38,945 nucleotides of DNA from Stutzerimonas chloritidismutans AW-1. GTDB lineage: Bacteria; Pseudomonadota; Gammaproteobacteria; Pseudomonadales; Pseudomonadaceae. The DNA lies in the NCBI RefSeq assembly GCF_000495915.1, contig NZ_AOFQ01000023.1, forward strand, positions 1 to 38,945, in the 5' to 3' direction. Below the pieces are notes generated by a model. It worked only from the letters and a program-made list of their open reading frames with translations. It was not told where the DNA came from and made no database searches. Of this stretch, positions 8,477 to 18,039 are shown in pieces. A program made the translations under genes and the position numbers. The number at the start of each line of letters is the position of its first letter. The stretch's first letter is position 1.

Positions 8477-9127
8477 TCAGCTGGTTGGAATGGAACCCAT
8501 CTGCTGCAGCAACAGGGCTGCCTGGGTGCGGGTACGCACGCCGAGCTTGCGGAAGATAGCGGTAACGTGAGCCTTGATGGTCGCTTCAGAAACGCTCAGT
8601 TCGTAGGCGATCTGCTTGTTCAACAGCCCGTCACAGACCATGGTCAGCACTCGGAACTGTTGCGGCGTCAGGCTGGCAAGCCCGGCGCTGGCGGCCTTGG
8701 CCTCATCGCTGACGTTGGCTACATCCTGGATGTTGCTAGGCCACCAGACATCGCCATCCAAAACAGCACGTACCGCTTCCTGGATGGTTTCCAGAGAACT
8801 GGACTTGGGAATGAAACCGCTGGCACCGAACTCACGGGAGCGCGCAACGACCGCTGCGTCCTCCTGTGCCGAGATCATGACTACCGGTAGATGCGGATAC
8901 TGCCCCCTCAGCAGTGCCAACCCCGAGAAACCATAGGCTCCAGGCATGTTCAGATCCAGCAGCACCAGATCCCAATCGGCGCCCTGATTTAGAAGGCTTT
9001 CCAGTTCGGCGATGCTGGCCGCTTCCACCAGACGTACGTTTTCCCCTAGCCCCATGGTGAGCGCCTGTTGCAGCGCGCTGCGGAAAAGCGGGTGATCATC
9101 GGCAATGATTATTTCGTAAGCAGCCAT
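8477..9127 (-). CDS. erdR: LuxR-type response regulator (ErdR-like)
   Basis: A 216-aa two-component response regulator. The receiver domain has the acidic pair in IIADDHPLF, the phospho-acceptor Asp in LVLLDLNMPG (about residue 59) and a Lys in FIPKSSS. The C-terminal LuxR/GerE helix-turn-helix covers LTPQQFRVLTMVCDGLLNKQ to ATIKAHVTAIFRKLGVR. From memory it closely resembles PA3604 (ErdR), paired with the MxtR/CrbS histidine kinase to control acetate use and ethanol oxidation. An in-frame ATG lies 168 bp upstream, but MAAYEIIIADDH is the expected N-terminus. No cognate kinase is in the window. Confidence 0.8.
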   Translation of the reverse strand: MAAYEIIIADDHPLFRSALQQALTMGLGENVRLVEAASIAELESLLNQGADWDLVLLDLNMPGAYGFSGLALLRGQYPHLPVVMISAQEDAAVVARSREFGASGFIPKSSSLETIQEAVRAVLDGDVWWPSNIQDVANVSDEAKAASAGLASLTPQQFRVLTMVCDGLLNKQIAYELSVSEATIKAHVTAIFRKLGVRTRTQAALLLQQMGSIPTS

Positions 9128-9373
9128 TGGCAGACCTGTAGTTTTTATTGGCGCTTTTTCATCGGCTTGAGCAGCCGATGCCGACAAGATGACGGCAGAA
9201 ACCCCGAGACAACGCTCCGGGGATGGTCCGATGTGAAATTTTCGGCCGGCCAGACCGAATATCGGCCGCCCGCCACAACAAATCAAGCGGCGCAAGCATG
9301 CCCACCCATGAATAAGTGGTCAAGCGCGGCGCTTTGTAGCAAAGTCTGCGACTTTTCCCGACCGAGCCGAAAC

Positions 9374-10285
9374 ATGCGTAGCCAAGCCCTCCGCGCCGAC
9401 TTCCTGATGCTGATCACCGCCATGATCTGGGGCACGGCCTTCGTCGCCCAACGCATCGGCATGGACAACATCGGCCCGTTTCTATTTACCGGCCTGCGCT
9501 TCGCCCTGGGCGCTCTCGCGCTGCTGCCACTGGTGATCTACCAGGGCCGCACCAAAGCCCGGCACGAACCCTTTCTTCAGCGTGGCCTGCTGCTCGGCGG
9601 CCTGAGCATGGGGCTTGCGCTGACCGTGGGAATCAACCTGCAGCAGGTGGGCCTGCTGTTTACCAGCGTGACCAACTCGGGATTCATCACTGGCCTGTAC
9701 GTGATCGTGGTGCCACTGCTGGGACTGATCATTGGCCACAGGACAGGCCTCGGAACCTGGGTCGGCGCCTTTCTCGCCGTTGCCGGCATGGCGCTGCTGA
9801 GCATCGGCGAGGATTTCAACGTGGCCTCTGGTGACTGGATCCAGTTGGCCGGCGCCTTCGTCTGGGGCCTGCATGTGCTGCTGGTGAGCTTCTTCGTCAG
9901 CCGCCACGACGCGATTCGCCTGGCCTTCCTGCAGTTCGCCACCTGTGCCGTGGTGAGCCTGCTGCTGGCATTGATCTTTGAAGAGATTGAGCCGACCAGC
10001 ATCTGGCTCGCCGGGCCGGCCCTCATCTATGGCGGATTGTTCGCCGTTGCGGTTGGCTACACGCTGCAGGTTGTTGCGCAGAAGCATGCGATCGCCTCCC
10101 ATGCGGCGATCATCCTCTCACTGGAAGCGGTGTTCGCAGCCATCGCGGGCGCACTGTTCCTTGAGGAAAGCCTGACGCTGCGCGGCTACATGGGCTGCGT
10201 ATTGATGTTCATCGGCATGCTCGCCGCACAACTCTGGCCGCGCAAAGCCGAGCCGCTAACCACAGCCAGTCCTGCCAAGGCCTGA
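9374..10285 (+). CDS. DMT/EamA-family transporter
   Basis: A 303-aa inner-membrane protein of the drug/metabolite transporter superfamily, with about ten hydrophobic helices arranged as two EamA repeats. The first opens with DFLMLITAMIWGTAFVAQ; the second begins around WIQLAGAFVWGLHVLLVSF. The second repeat ends with the typical ILSLEAVFAAIAGALFLEESL. I use the ATG at 9374, where the EamA domain begins, although the frame is open much further upstream. The substrate is unknown. It is convergent with the DTW gene, 13 bp away. Confidence 0.85.
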   Translation: MRSQALRADFLMLITAMIWGTAFVAQRIGMDNIGPFLFTGLRFALGALALLPLVIYQGRTKARHEPFLQRGLLLGGLSMGLALTVGINLQQVGLLFTSVTNSGFITGLYVIVVPLLGLIIGHRTGLGTWVGAFLAVAGMALLSIGEDFNVASGDWIQLAGAFVWGLHVLLVSFFVSRHDAIRLAFLQFATCAVVSLLLALIFEEIEPTSIWLAGPALIYGGLFAVAVGYTLQVVAQKHAIASHAAIILSLEAVFAAIAGALFLEESLTLRGYMGCVLMFIGMLAAQLWPRKAEPLTTASPAKA

Positions 10286-10298
10286 CGGCCAATCGAGT

Positions 10299-11009
10299 TC
10301 AGCGCGCAGGCTTCAATGCCAGATGCGCGGCGTTCTGCAGGTCCGGCTGGCGATGATACTTGGCACCCAGATAGTGCTCGGTGAACACGTCGAGCAAGGC
10401 ATCGAGCGTGTTCGCCGCGGCCGAATCTCCAGCCAGATCCAGACAGAGCGCTGCGACCTCGGCGGTGCACAGATGGTCACTGCGGGTGGACCGGCGCAGC
10501 CGGTAGCGCGACAGCACCTCGGGTCGCAGGCTCAGTACCGGCAGGCCATCCAGGTAGGGGCTCTTGCGAAACATCTTGCGCGCCTCGGTCCAGGTGGCAT
10601 CGAGCAGTATGAACAGCGGGCGCTTAGCGTTATCCCGCTCAACTTGCTCAACCACCCGCCTCGACTCGGCGTATTCGCCCGGAAAGATCACCAGTGGCTG
10701 CCATTGCGGATCGGCCAGCAGCGCCAGCAATCGCGGGTCCACGCCCGTGCGATGCCAGGTGAAGGCGAAGGTATCGCGCACCACATCGGCAATCAGCCAG
10801 CCCGTATTGCTAGGCTTGAGCGGCTCGATATCGTGCATCAGCAGGCAGACACCGCAATCGCTTTCGATCGTCGGAAGCCAAGGGCAAAGGCAATGACTGA
10901 ATGGTACCCGGCAGCGCTCGCAGCGCGACGCCCGGGAGCCGCGGGCAACGAAGGGTTTGAGGCTCTTGGCCAGGCGTTCGCTGCGCAGACGGGCTACGGC
11001 ATGGGGCAT
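10299..11009 (-). CDS. DTW-domain tRNA-uridine aminocarboxypropyltransferase (TapT/YfiP-like)
   Basis: A 236-aa DTW-domain protein. The hallmark reads LLDATWTEARKM (DATW here), followed by SPYLDGLPVLSL and the YRLRRST block. The N-terminal part carries a Cys-rich zinc-binding stretch, CERCRVPFSHCLCPWL, with a further CGVC. Members of this family (TapT in E. coli) transfer the aminocarboxypropyl group of SAM to uridine 47 of tRNA to make acp3U. The order erdR, EamA transporter, DTW, PA3611-like gene agrees with P. aeruginosa, where potABCD genes lie between the last two, as I recall; they are absent here. Confidence 0.82.
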   Translation of the reverse strand: MPHAVARLRSERLAKSLKPFVARGSRASRCERCRVPFSHCLCPWLPTIESDCGVCLLMHDIEPLKPSNTGWLIADVVRDTFAFTWHRTGVDPRLLALLADPQWQPLVIFPGEYAESRRVVEQVERDNAKRPLFILLDATWTEARKMFRKSPYLDGLPVLSLRPEVLSRYRLRRSTRSDHLCTAEVAALCLDLAGDSAAANTLDALLDVFTEHYLGAKYHRQPDLQNAAHLALKPAR

Positions 11010-11136
11010 GAATCGACTCGAGGGTGACGATGAAGCGCGGCAGTCTACCAGCGCCAGGGAGACTTCTGCCCTGCACCGTTAAATGAACCGCACCACAGGC
11101 AGCCGGTCGAAATAGCGCAGTCAAAAGGAGACCGCC

Positions 11137-11535
11137 ATGTATCGTCTGACCACCCTGCTCGCTCTGAGCCTCGCCCTCCCCGTTGCCCACGCCGCCTCGC
11201 TGCAGGAGCAACAGCTGAATCAGCTGCTCGAGCAGGTCGCCCGCGAAAGCAGTGTCGGAACGCCCCGCGCGATCAACGAAGACATTCTTGACCAGGGCTA
11301 CACCGTAGAAAACAACATGCTGGTAAACCATCTCAGCGTACAGCCGCGGCATGCGGCGCAGATGCGCGATAACCCGGCCGATGTGCGCAGCCAGCTCGCT
11401 GTTAGCGTCTGTGGCAATGAAGGACTACGCAAGCTGATGAGCCAGGGCGCAGTCCTGCGCTATGACTTCAGCGAGTACCAGAGCAACAAGCCCATCGCCA
11501 GCGAGCGCTACAAGGCCTCGGACTGCGACCGCTAA
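11137..11535 (+). CDS. PA3611-like secreted/periplasmic protein
   Basis: A 132-aa protein with a classical signal peptide (MYRLTTLLALSLALPVAHA, cleavage about residue 19-20). The mature part is helical and carries two Cys (VSVCGNEG and ASDCDR) that could form a disulfide. It resembles P. aeruginosa PA3611, described as a quorum-sensing-regulated virulence factor, whose mechanism is not settled. AAAGGAG lies ahead of the ATG. It is convergent with the phosphoketolase gene. Confidence 0.7.
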   Translation: MYRLTTLLALSLALPVAHAASLQEQQLNQLLEQVARESSVGTPRAINEDILDQGYTVENNMLVNHLSVQPRHAAQMRDNPADVRSQLAVSVCGNEGLRKLMSQGAVLRYDFSEYQSNKPIASERYKASDCDR

Positions 11536-11593
11536 CAGGTGAACGCTTTTGGCAGGCGCAGGCCACGGCCCGCCGTCCTGCCAGGTTTATTTA

Positions 11594-14008
11594 TCAGGCG
11601 TCGCCCCGCAGAATCTGCGGATCCCCCCTGCCGGCCACTGCGGCAGCCTCGTCCCTGGTAAGCAGCGCCGTGCGCGGCACATTGCGCAGGCGCGCACAGG
11701 CCGCGAGCACGTTGGCCCAGCTGGCGCGATTGGCGAACTGCATACCGAACTCATCCAGCGTACCTCCGCGGTTGCGATAGCCGAGCGCCGAACACTTGCG
11801 CGCGTCCGGCAGAATCGGCCACAGGTGACCGCGCGCCACTTCTGGCCGCATGTGCGTCAACAGCACGCGCATTTCCATCGCATCCGGGAACAACCGCTCC
11901 GCCACGCCTTCGCTGGCGCGCGCCCCGACTTCCCAATGATCGCGCGGCCCGCGGAAGCGGCCCGGCTCCTGCAGATAGACAAGGCGATAAGCGCAGTCGG
12001 CCTCCTTGAGCCGCTTGGCCGCACGGAGCATCTCGCCCAGCTGATAGCTGCCGTTGGCAATCAGCAGCAATGCCTCGTTGCCCGGCTGCTCCTCGACCAC
12101 GATGGCGCCGTCGCGCGCCAACTGCTCGGCCTGGGCCTGATCGAAGTAGCACGGCCGGTCGCGTTTGGGCATGACCAGGCAGGCCAGTTCGCCGCGTGCC
12201 TGGTAGATCGATGGCAGCAGCGCCAGGGCGCTGTTGTGGTCGGCCGGAAACAGCACCCGGACCATGTCGTTCATCTCTCCGAGCAGCGCCTCGCAGAAGG
12301 TCGTGTCTTGGTGGGACTGCTGGTTCTTGCCGTTTTCCCAGGTGTGCGACGTCGCGATCAAGGGCCAGCCGAGCCAGCCTGCAGGCCTGCCAATCTCCTT
12401 TTGCTGCCGGGAAAAAATAATGCTCTGCCGCACCACGCCCAGCATCTTCACGCAGAAGGCTTCGTAGCTCGCCACCAGATTCAAGCCGCCCTGGTTGGCA
12501 AGGCAGGCGGATACCACCGCCTCCTCGTTGAGAGCGGTGATGATGGCGCCGTCCACGGCCTCCAGCTCGCTTTCCGGCTCGATGACGCGATGCTTGAGCG
12601 CCTTTAGCACGCCGCCCAAACGGTTGCTGGCCAGCTCGTCTGGATTCCCCACCCGCGGCCGCAACGCGGGGTTGGCGGCCGTCAGCTCGACGAAAAAACG
12701 ATCGACCGCTGCCATTGGTGAACAGGCGTCGTCGCGGTAGTTCAACTTCGGCATGGTCGGCGCAGGCGGGCGTCGCGAGGCGAGCGGATTGTCGCGCTCC
12801 AGCGTTCGACCCTGGCGACTGCGCGTGAACAGCTCCAGTGAAGCAGCCAGCTCCTGTTGCGGTACGAACAGACGCGCCGCGTGCTCATTGAACAGGTCGC
12901 GTGACTGCTCATCGCGGCTCGGATTACCCGGCAATGGCAGGTTGTGCGCTGCGTTGCTGCCGGCACCATAGAAGCCGAAGCCTTTCACCGTCTCGGCGAT
13001 GCCGTAGGGCATCGGCAGCGGATAGTTGAGAATGCCGCGCGCCTTCTCTTCCACGCGTCGCTCCAGGCGCAGCTCCATCTCCCACAGGGTGGTGACGAAA
13101 GCAGCAGGATCACGCCCATCGAACGGCATCGGGTCGAAGCCGCACTGACTCAAGTGCTGACGGAAATCCTCGAGCCCCTGCTCGGTGCCAAGCGCAGTAC
13201 GCTGCTCGATTCGCCGCCCGTTGGCAATCATCACCGGCAGCGCGACGCCGCAATCTTCGGCACGCCACCAGCGGGGAATCCAGTCACTGCCGCGCTGCTC
13301 TTCTGCCGCGCCATCGGAGAGGAAGGCCACCAGCGTCTCGCCCGGCAGCGGCATGTGTGCGTATTGCAACTCGGCGAAACCGAGATAACCGCCCTCGGCA
13401 ATGCCGCCGGCGGTGTGCGGATTGACATGGCTGCCCAGGGGCGCGAGCGGACTGCCGTCGGCGGCCTGGCCGTAACCGTAGAAATCCTGCAGCAGGCGAT
13501 TCATGCCCGCCTCGCCGCCCGCGTAGGCCTGCTCCTGCTCCGGATGCAGGTTGCCCGTCAGCAGGTTGAGCGCATCGACGGCCGCCACACAGTGGCCCTG
13601 CCCCATCAGCCAGGCGCGGGTGCGGCCAGTCAGTGCATTCAGGGCCAGGTAACCGGCATAGGCCGGCACCATGTTCAGCGCGCCGCCGGTATGCCCCTCG
13701 GGGTTATGCTTGAAATCCTCGGCAGCCAACGGCGAACCGTCCAGATGCACCTGGCGCGCGTAGGTCATGTGCACCACCAGCCAGAGTCCGGCGCTGGCGA
13801 CCCGGTCGACCGCCTGCAGCAGCCGGTAAACACTGGCCAGATCCGGCTGATGACCTGCCTGTACCAGCTGATGGGCCAACCGGAACACCGCCGCCTGGGT
13901 CTCCAGCGCGTGCTCGAACGGCCCGAAACCTACACGCCAGGTGGCGAACTCCGGTTCGGCTTGCGCGTGTTGATCCAGCTCGACAAGGCTGGGCAGTAGC
14001 TGACTCAT
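11594..14008 (-). CDS. Phosphoketolase-family protein (ThDP-dependent)
   Basis: An 804-aa protein of phosphoketolase length and architecture: an N-terminal thiamine-diphosphate domain (about 60-350), a central pyrimidine-binding-type domain (about 420-620, with LVASYEAFCVKML) and a C-terminal domain. Classical enzymes cleave xylulose-5-P or fructose-6-P with phosphate to give acetyl-P. Two places differ from the classical family as I recall it: EGHTGGALNMV where GHGGPA is usual, and LSDGAAEEQRG in place of the GDGE-type cofactor motif. It probably belongs to the divergent subfamily sometimes labelled xylulose-5-phosphate 3-epimerase. GGAG precedes the ATG. Confidence 0.75.
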   Translation of the reverse strand: MSQLLPSLVELDQHAQAEPEFATWRVGFGPFEHALETQAAVFRLAHQLVQAGHQPDLASVYRLLQAVDRVASAGLWLVVHMTYARQVHLDGSPLAAEDFKHNPEGHTGGALNMVPAYAGYLALNALTGRTRAWLMGQGHCVAAVDALNLLTGNLHPEQEQAYAGGEAGMNRLLQDFYGYGQAADGSPLAPLGSHVNPHTAGGIAEGGYLGFAELQYAHMPLPGETLVAFLSDGAAEEQRGSDWIPRWWRAEDCGVALPVMIANGRRIEQRTALGTEQGLEDFRQHLSQCGFDPMPFDGRDPAAFVTTLWEMELRLERRVEEKARGILNYPLPMPYGIAETVKGFGFYGAGSNAAHNLPLPGNPSRDEQSRDLFNEHAARLFVPQQELAASLELFTRSRQGRTLERDNPLASRRPPAPTMPKLNYRDDACSPMAAVDRFFVELTAANPALRPRVGNPDELASNRLGGVLKALKHRVIEPESELEAVDGAIITALNEEAVVSACLANQGGLNLVASYEAFCVKMLGVVRQSIIFSRQQKEIGRPAGWLGWPLIATSHTWENGKNQQSHQDTTFCEALLGEMNDMVRVLFPADHNSALALLPSIYQARGELACLVMPKRDRPCYFDQAQAEQLARDGAIVVEEQPGNEALLLIANGSYQLGEMLRAAKRLKEADCAYRLVYLQEPGRFRGPRDHWEVGARASEGVAERLFPDAMEMRVLLTHMRPEVARGHLWPILPDARKCSALGYRNRGGTLDEFGMQFANRASWANVLAACARLRNVPRTALLTRDEAAAVAGRGDPQILRGDA

Positions 14009-14140
14009 GGGTTCACTCCGTTGGTAAGCGGGTTGTGCTGTAGTCTAGGCAGCGCTCGATTCGTTATCTCTGATATGTATCAAGTGGTCATGGCAACCGA
14101 GCGGGCAATGTGGACATCATCGTACAGACAGGAAGGCAAC

Positions 14141-15550
14141 ATGGCTTTGCTCAGTTTTCTAGGCGCCATTCAGCAGGTCACCGGCTCCTGCTATCTCATT
14201 GAGACCCATGACGGTGCAAGGGTTCTGCTCGAATGCGGCATGCACCAGGGCCGCCGGGAAGAAGCCGGCAGCGACCGCAGCACCTTCGCCTTCGACCCCA
14301 AGACACTCGATGCGGTGGTGCTGTCCCACGCGCATATCGACCACAGCGGCCTGCTCCCGCGCCTGGTCGCCCTCGGCTACCGCGGCGCCGTGCACTGCAC
14401 CGATGCCACCGCGGAGCTGCTCGAACTGATGCTGCTGGATTCGGCGCAGATTCAGGAAAAGGATGCCGAGTGGGAAAACAAGTGGCGCGCACGGATCGGC
14501 AAACCGATGATCCAGCCGCTCTACACCCGCGTCGACGCGGAGCGCATGTTGAGCCAGCGCACTCCCCACGCCTATGGCGAGACGTTCGATGTCGCGCCAG
14601 GTGTCGCGGTGACCTTCCACGATGCCGGTCACATCCTCGGCTCCTCGATCGTGCAACTGGATGTGCACGACCATGGCAGAACACGGCGCGTGGTCTTCTC
14701 GGGCGACCTAGGCAACGACTGCTCGCCGCTGATGCATGCGCCGACCGTGCTCAAGGAAGCTGACGTGGTGCTCATGGAGTCCACCTATGGCGACCGCGAC
14801 CACCGCAGCCACGAAGACACGATCGAGGAGCTGGCCGGCATCCTGCAACAGGCCCATCGCGATGGCGGCAACGTGCTGATGCCCTCCTTCGCCGTCGGAC
14901 GTACGCAGGACCTGATCTACTACCTCGGGCGCTTCTACCGGGAAGGCCGTCTGCCGCAGCAAGCGGTATTCCTGGACAGCCCGATGGCCATCGGTGCCAA
15001 TGCCATCTACTCGCACTACAAGGATCAGCTGGATCTCGACGGCATCGACAATGCCCTGAGCGGAGCCAGCGGCAAGCTTTACGCCGAGCGCTGGTTGCCG
15101 ATCCTCCGATCCACGCCGACACCGGAAGAATCGATGGCGATCAACCGCTTCAAGAGCGGCGTGATCATTATCGCTGGCAGCGGCATGTGCACCGGCGGGC
15201 GCATCCTGCACCACTTCAAGCACAACCTTTGGCGCGAGGAGTGCCATCTGGTGATCCCTGGTTTCCAGGCACGCGGCACCCTCGGCCGTGCCATCGTCGA
15301 CGGAGCGAAAAGCGTCAAGTTGCTGCACCAGCGCATCGCCGTGAATGCCAAGGTGCATACCCTCGGAGGGTTCTCCGCCCACGCCGGCCAGTCTCAGCTC
15401 ATCGACTGGGTCAGCAACTTCGAAAGCCGTCCGGAGCTCTACCTGGTGCACGGCGAGCTGGAGAAGATGCAGACGCTGCAGCAGACCATCCGTGAACGCC
15501 TCGACTGGGAAGCACGCATTCCTGAACCTGGCGACCGAATCGCCATCTGA
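14141..15550 (+). CDS. MBL-fold metallohydrolase with RNA-specificity (beta-CASP/CPSF-like) domain
   Basis: A 469-aa beta-CASP nuclease-family protein related to the CPSF73/Ysh1 exonucleases and to bacterial RNases. The metal-binding HAHIDHSGLLP lies near residue 63, another metal His near HDAGHILGSS, and a metal Asp in VVFSGDLG. The beta-CASP segment includes PSFAVGRTQDL and SGMCTGGRILHH. The RMMBL domain follows, with GGFSAHAGQSQLIDW and the final LVHGE. I start at the ATG at 14141, preceded by AGGAAGG; the frame is open to 14021. It is likely an RNA-processing enzyme, target unknown. Confidence 0.85.
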   Translation: MALLSFLGAIQQVTGSCYLIETHDGARVLLECGMHQGRREEAGSDRSTFAFDPKTLDAVVLSHAHIDHSGLLPRLVALGYRGAVHCTDATAELLELMLLDSAQIQEKDAEWENKWRARIGKPMIQPLYTRVDAERMLSQRTPHAYGETFDVAPGVAVTFHDAGHILGSSIVQLDVHDHGRTRRVVFSGDLGNDCSPLMHAPTVLKEADVVLMESTYGDRDHRSHEDTIEELAGILQQAHRDGGNVLMPSFAVGRTQDLIYYLGRFYREGRLPQQAVFLDSPMAIGANAIYSHYKDQLDLDGIDNALSGASGKLYAERWLPILRSTPTPEESMAINRFKSGVIIIAGSGMCTGGRILHHFKHNLWREECHLVIPGFQARGTLGRAIVDGAKSVKLLHQRIAVNAKVHTLGGFSAHAGQSQLIDWVSNFESRPELYLVHGELEKMQTLQQTIRERLDWEARIPEPGDRIAI

Positions 15551-15559
15551 ACGCAGCCC

Positions 15560-15583
15560 GCCGAAGCCGCTTGCGGCTTCGGC
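15560..15583. terminator. Hairpin after the MBL-fold RNase gene
   Basis: GCCGAAGCCGC, a 2-base loop and GCGGCTTCGGC form an 11-bp stem ten bases past the stop codon. No T tract follows, so it may stabilise the 3' end or act as a weak terminator. Confidence 0.4.
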
Positions 15584-15665
15584 CGACTGCGCGCCACGCA
15601 ACCGGCTTGAGCCGGCTGATCGCACCCTATAGCCTGAACGCGACGCTCATACATGGAGATGTTGT

Positions 15666-16757
15666 ATGTCCTTTGATTCGGATGACTATCTGTCGCGGCA
15701 TTTCAAGACCAGCGGCGCCGAGCTGGAAAGCAAGATCGATGAGCTGGCCGCCTTGGTCGTTCCGGAGAACAGTGCGAACCTGCCCCTATACCGGGAGATG
15801 CTGGTGACCGTCATGCGCATGGCTCAGGCCGACCGCAGCCGCTGGGATGCCAAGATCCTGCTGCAGACGATGCGCGAAATGGAGCACGCATTCAGCCGGC
15901 TCGACCAGTTCAAGCGGCGCCGCAAGGTCACGGTATTCGGCTCAGCCCGTACGCCGGTCGAACATCCCCTGTATGCGCTGGCCCGTCAGTTGGGCTCCAT
16001 CCTTGCGCATTACAACTTCATGGTCATCACCGGCGCCGGTGGCGGCATCATGGCCGCCGCTCACGAGGGCGCCGGGCGCGACAGCAGCCTCGGGCTGAAC
16101 ATCACGCTGCCTTTCGAGCAACATCCCAACCCGACGGTGGGTGGCACCGAGAACCTGTTGTCGTTCCATTTCTTCTTCGTGCGCAAACTGTTCTTCATCA
16201 AGGAAGCCGATGCGCTGGTGCTCTGCCCCGGTGGGTTCGGCACGCTGGACGAAGCGCTGGAAGTGCTGACGCTGATCCAGACTGGCAAGAGCCCGTTGGT
16301 GCCGATCGTGCTGCTCGACGAACCCGGCGGCACCTACTGGAAGGATGCACTGCAGTTCATGCGCGGACAGCTGGAGGAGAATCGCTACATCCTGCCCAGC
16401 GACATGCGATTGATGCGCCTGGTGGACGATGCCGAGGAAGCAGCCAGGGAAATCGCCAACTTCTATCGCAACTTCCACTCGAGCCGCTGGCTGAAGGATC
16501 GTTTCGTTCTGCGCCTGAACCACGCACTGAACGACCAAGCGATGGAATACCTGAACGCGGAGTTCACCGATCTGTGTCTGAAAGGCGTATTCGAACAGCA
16601 GAACTGCTGTGAATCGGAACTGGACGAGCCCGAACTGCAGCGCCTGCCGCGCTTGAGCTTCGTCTTCAACGGCCGCAACCACGGTCGCCTGAGGGAGCTG
16701 ACGGACTACGTCAACGAACCGGCCAACTGGGCGCGGCCGCTGGCGAGCGAGGACTGA
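15666..16757 (+). CDS. LOG-family protein (nucleotide 5'-monophosphate nucleosidase-like)
   Basis: A 363-aa protein with a lysine-decarboxylase-like Rossmann domain. VITGAGGGIMAAAHEGAG binds phosphate, and the family signature PGGFGTLDE is at about residues 184-192, followed by LTLIQTGK. These enzymes hydrolyse nucleotide monophosphates to base and ribose-5-phosphate; plant homologues activate cytokinins, and the bacterial role is less clear. It is longer than typical 190-aa LOG proteins, with about 90 extra residues at the N-terminus and a C-terminal extension. Its place next to recX and recA matches P. aeruginosa PA3615. Confidence 0.8.
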   Translation: MSFDSDDYLSRHFKTSGAELESKIDELAALVVPENSANLPLYREMLVTVMRMAQADRSRWDAKILLQTMREMEHAFSRLDQFKRRRKVTVFGSARTPVEHPLYALARQLGSILAHYNFMVITGAGGGIMAAAHEGAGRDSSLGLNITLPFEQHPNPTVGGTENLLSFHFFFVRKLFFIKEADALVLCPGGFGTLDEALEVLTLIQTGKSPLVPIVLLDEPGGTYWKDALQFMRGQLEENRYILPSDMRLMRLVDDAEEAAREIANFYRNFHSSRWLKDRFVLRLNHALNDQAMEYLNAEFTDLCLKGVFEQQNCCESELDEPELQRLPRLSFVFNGRNHGRLRELTDYVNEPANWARPLASED

Positions 16758-16868
16758 TGGCCTTTGATGGCCTGGACTCTGGATATTGCGAGCGCTCGTA
16801 AGGCTGGTCGGCTTCAGCACCGACTGGTCTCCGACGCGCACAACCTGGCATAGAGCCCCGTTACCGCA

Positions 16869-17336
16869 TCAATCCGCCAAGCTGTCGCCGCGCAACACTC
16901 GACTGATCAACTCCAGCGGATAACCGCGATAGCTGAGAAAGCGCCCCTGCTTCGCCCGCTCTTTGGCATCGGCAGGCAACCGTCCAGCGAACTTGCGCTG
17001 CCAGAGTTCGCGCAGCTGCTCACCCCAGTCAAAACCACTGTCACGCAATGCCTGCTCGATATCCGCTCTGGCCAGCCCGCGCTGGGCCAATTCCTCGCGG
17101 ATACGCAACGGCCCATAGCCGGCATTGGCCCGGCTTCTGACAAAGCTTTCGAGATATCGAGATTCGGAAAGCAGCCCCTGCTCGGATAGACGATCCAGGG
17201 CCTGCTCGATTAACTCAGGCGGGGCGCCACGCTGGCGCAGCTTGCGAGCCAGCTCGACGCGACCATGTTCGCGTCGAGCCAGCAGATCCATGGCCGTCCG
17301 CCGTACCGCGACGGGGTTATCGAGCACGGCAGCCAT
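16869..17336 (-). CDS. recX: RecX regulatory protein
   Basis: A 155-aa RecX protein, which caps RecA filaments and blocks their extension. The three-helix repeats are visible: [20 protein letters not shown], then [20 protein letters not shown], the [15 protein letters not shown] block and the closing [17 protein letters not shown]. The length is normal. It starts 5 bp after the recA stop, the usual recA-recX arrangement. With recA broken just upstream, its partner and probably its promoter are lost, so expression would depend on transcription reading through the recA remnant. Confidence 0.92.
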   Translation of the reverse strand: MAAVLDNPVAVRRTAMDLLARREHGRVELARKLRQRGAPPELIEQALDRLSEQGLLSESRYLESFVRSRANAGYGPLRIREELAQRGLARADIEQALRDSGFDWGEQLRELWQRKFAGRLPADAKERAKQGRFLSYRGYPLELISRVLRGDSLAD

Positions 17337-17341
17337 GGGGA

Positions 17342-17893
17342 TCAGAGATCGGCGTCAGCCAGATCTTCGGTAACCGGGTTGGCCTTGGTGTTTGGCGCAA
17401 CTACCAGCAACTTGTCGCGGATCTGTTGCTCGATCTCCTGACCGATCTCCGGATTGTCTTCCAGATACTTGGCGGCGTTGGCCTTGCCCTGGCCGATCTT
17501 GTTGCCCTTGTAGGCATACCAGGCGCCGGACTTCTCCACCAGGCCCTGCTGCACGCCGAGATCAATGACCTCGCCATTGCGGTAGATGCCCTTGCCATAG
17601 AGGATCTGGAACTCAGCCTGACGGAAGGGCGGCGCCACCTTGTTCTTCACTACCTTGACGCGGGTTTCGCTGCCGACCACTTCGTCGCCTTCCTTGACCG
17701 CGCCGGTACGGCGAATGTCCAGACGAACCGAGGCGTAGAACTTCAGCGCGTTACCACCGGTGGTGGTTTCCGGGCTGCCGAACATCACGCCGATCTTCAT
17801 GCGGATCTGGTTGATGAAGATGACCAGGCAATTGGCGTTCTTGATGTTGCCGGTGATCTTGCGCAGCGCCTGGGACATCAGACGTGCCTGCAA
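17342..17893 (-). pseudogene. recA: recA, 3' part only; 5' part cut off by the inserted element
   Basis: The last ~183 codons of RecA are intact and clearly Pseudomonas: [29 protein letters not shown], the L2 DNA-binding loop ([14 protein letters not shown]) and a C-terminus ending DLADADL. Homology stops just before LQARLMS, about residue 165 by E. coli numbering, right after loop L1. Walker A, the catalytic Glu and Walker B are absent here, so no recombinase activity is possible from this copy. The frame continues upstream into the element, where an ATG at 17968 with AAGG ahead would add 25 foreign residues ([20 protein letters not shown]...). The missing 5' part is not in the window. Confidence 0.93.
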
Positions 17894-18039
17894 GGAAAGC
17901 AGTACGGACTTGGGTTCATATAGGCTGGCGCCTGAGAAACCAACACGTTGCAAAGCCATACTGTTCATACACCTTACCCTTTCGGAAGCCCTATCCCTGA
18001 CTACACTGTCTATCTGAACCAATTTCAGGTAGGAAAGCG

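Noticed and set aside
12944..13999. 351-aa frame opposite the phosphoketolase
   Set aside because: Antisense shadow with no recognisable motif.
17342..17968. Functional short RecA
   Set aside because: No Walker A or B and no core ATPase half; the frame is a remnant with a foreign leader.
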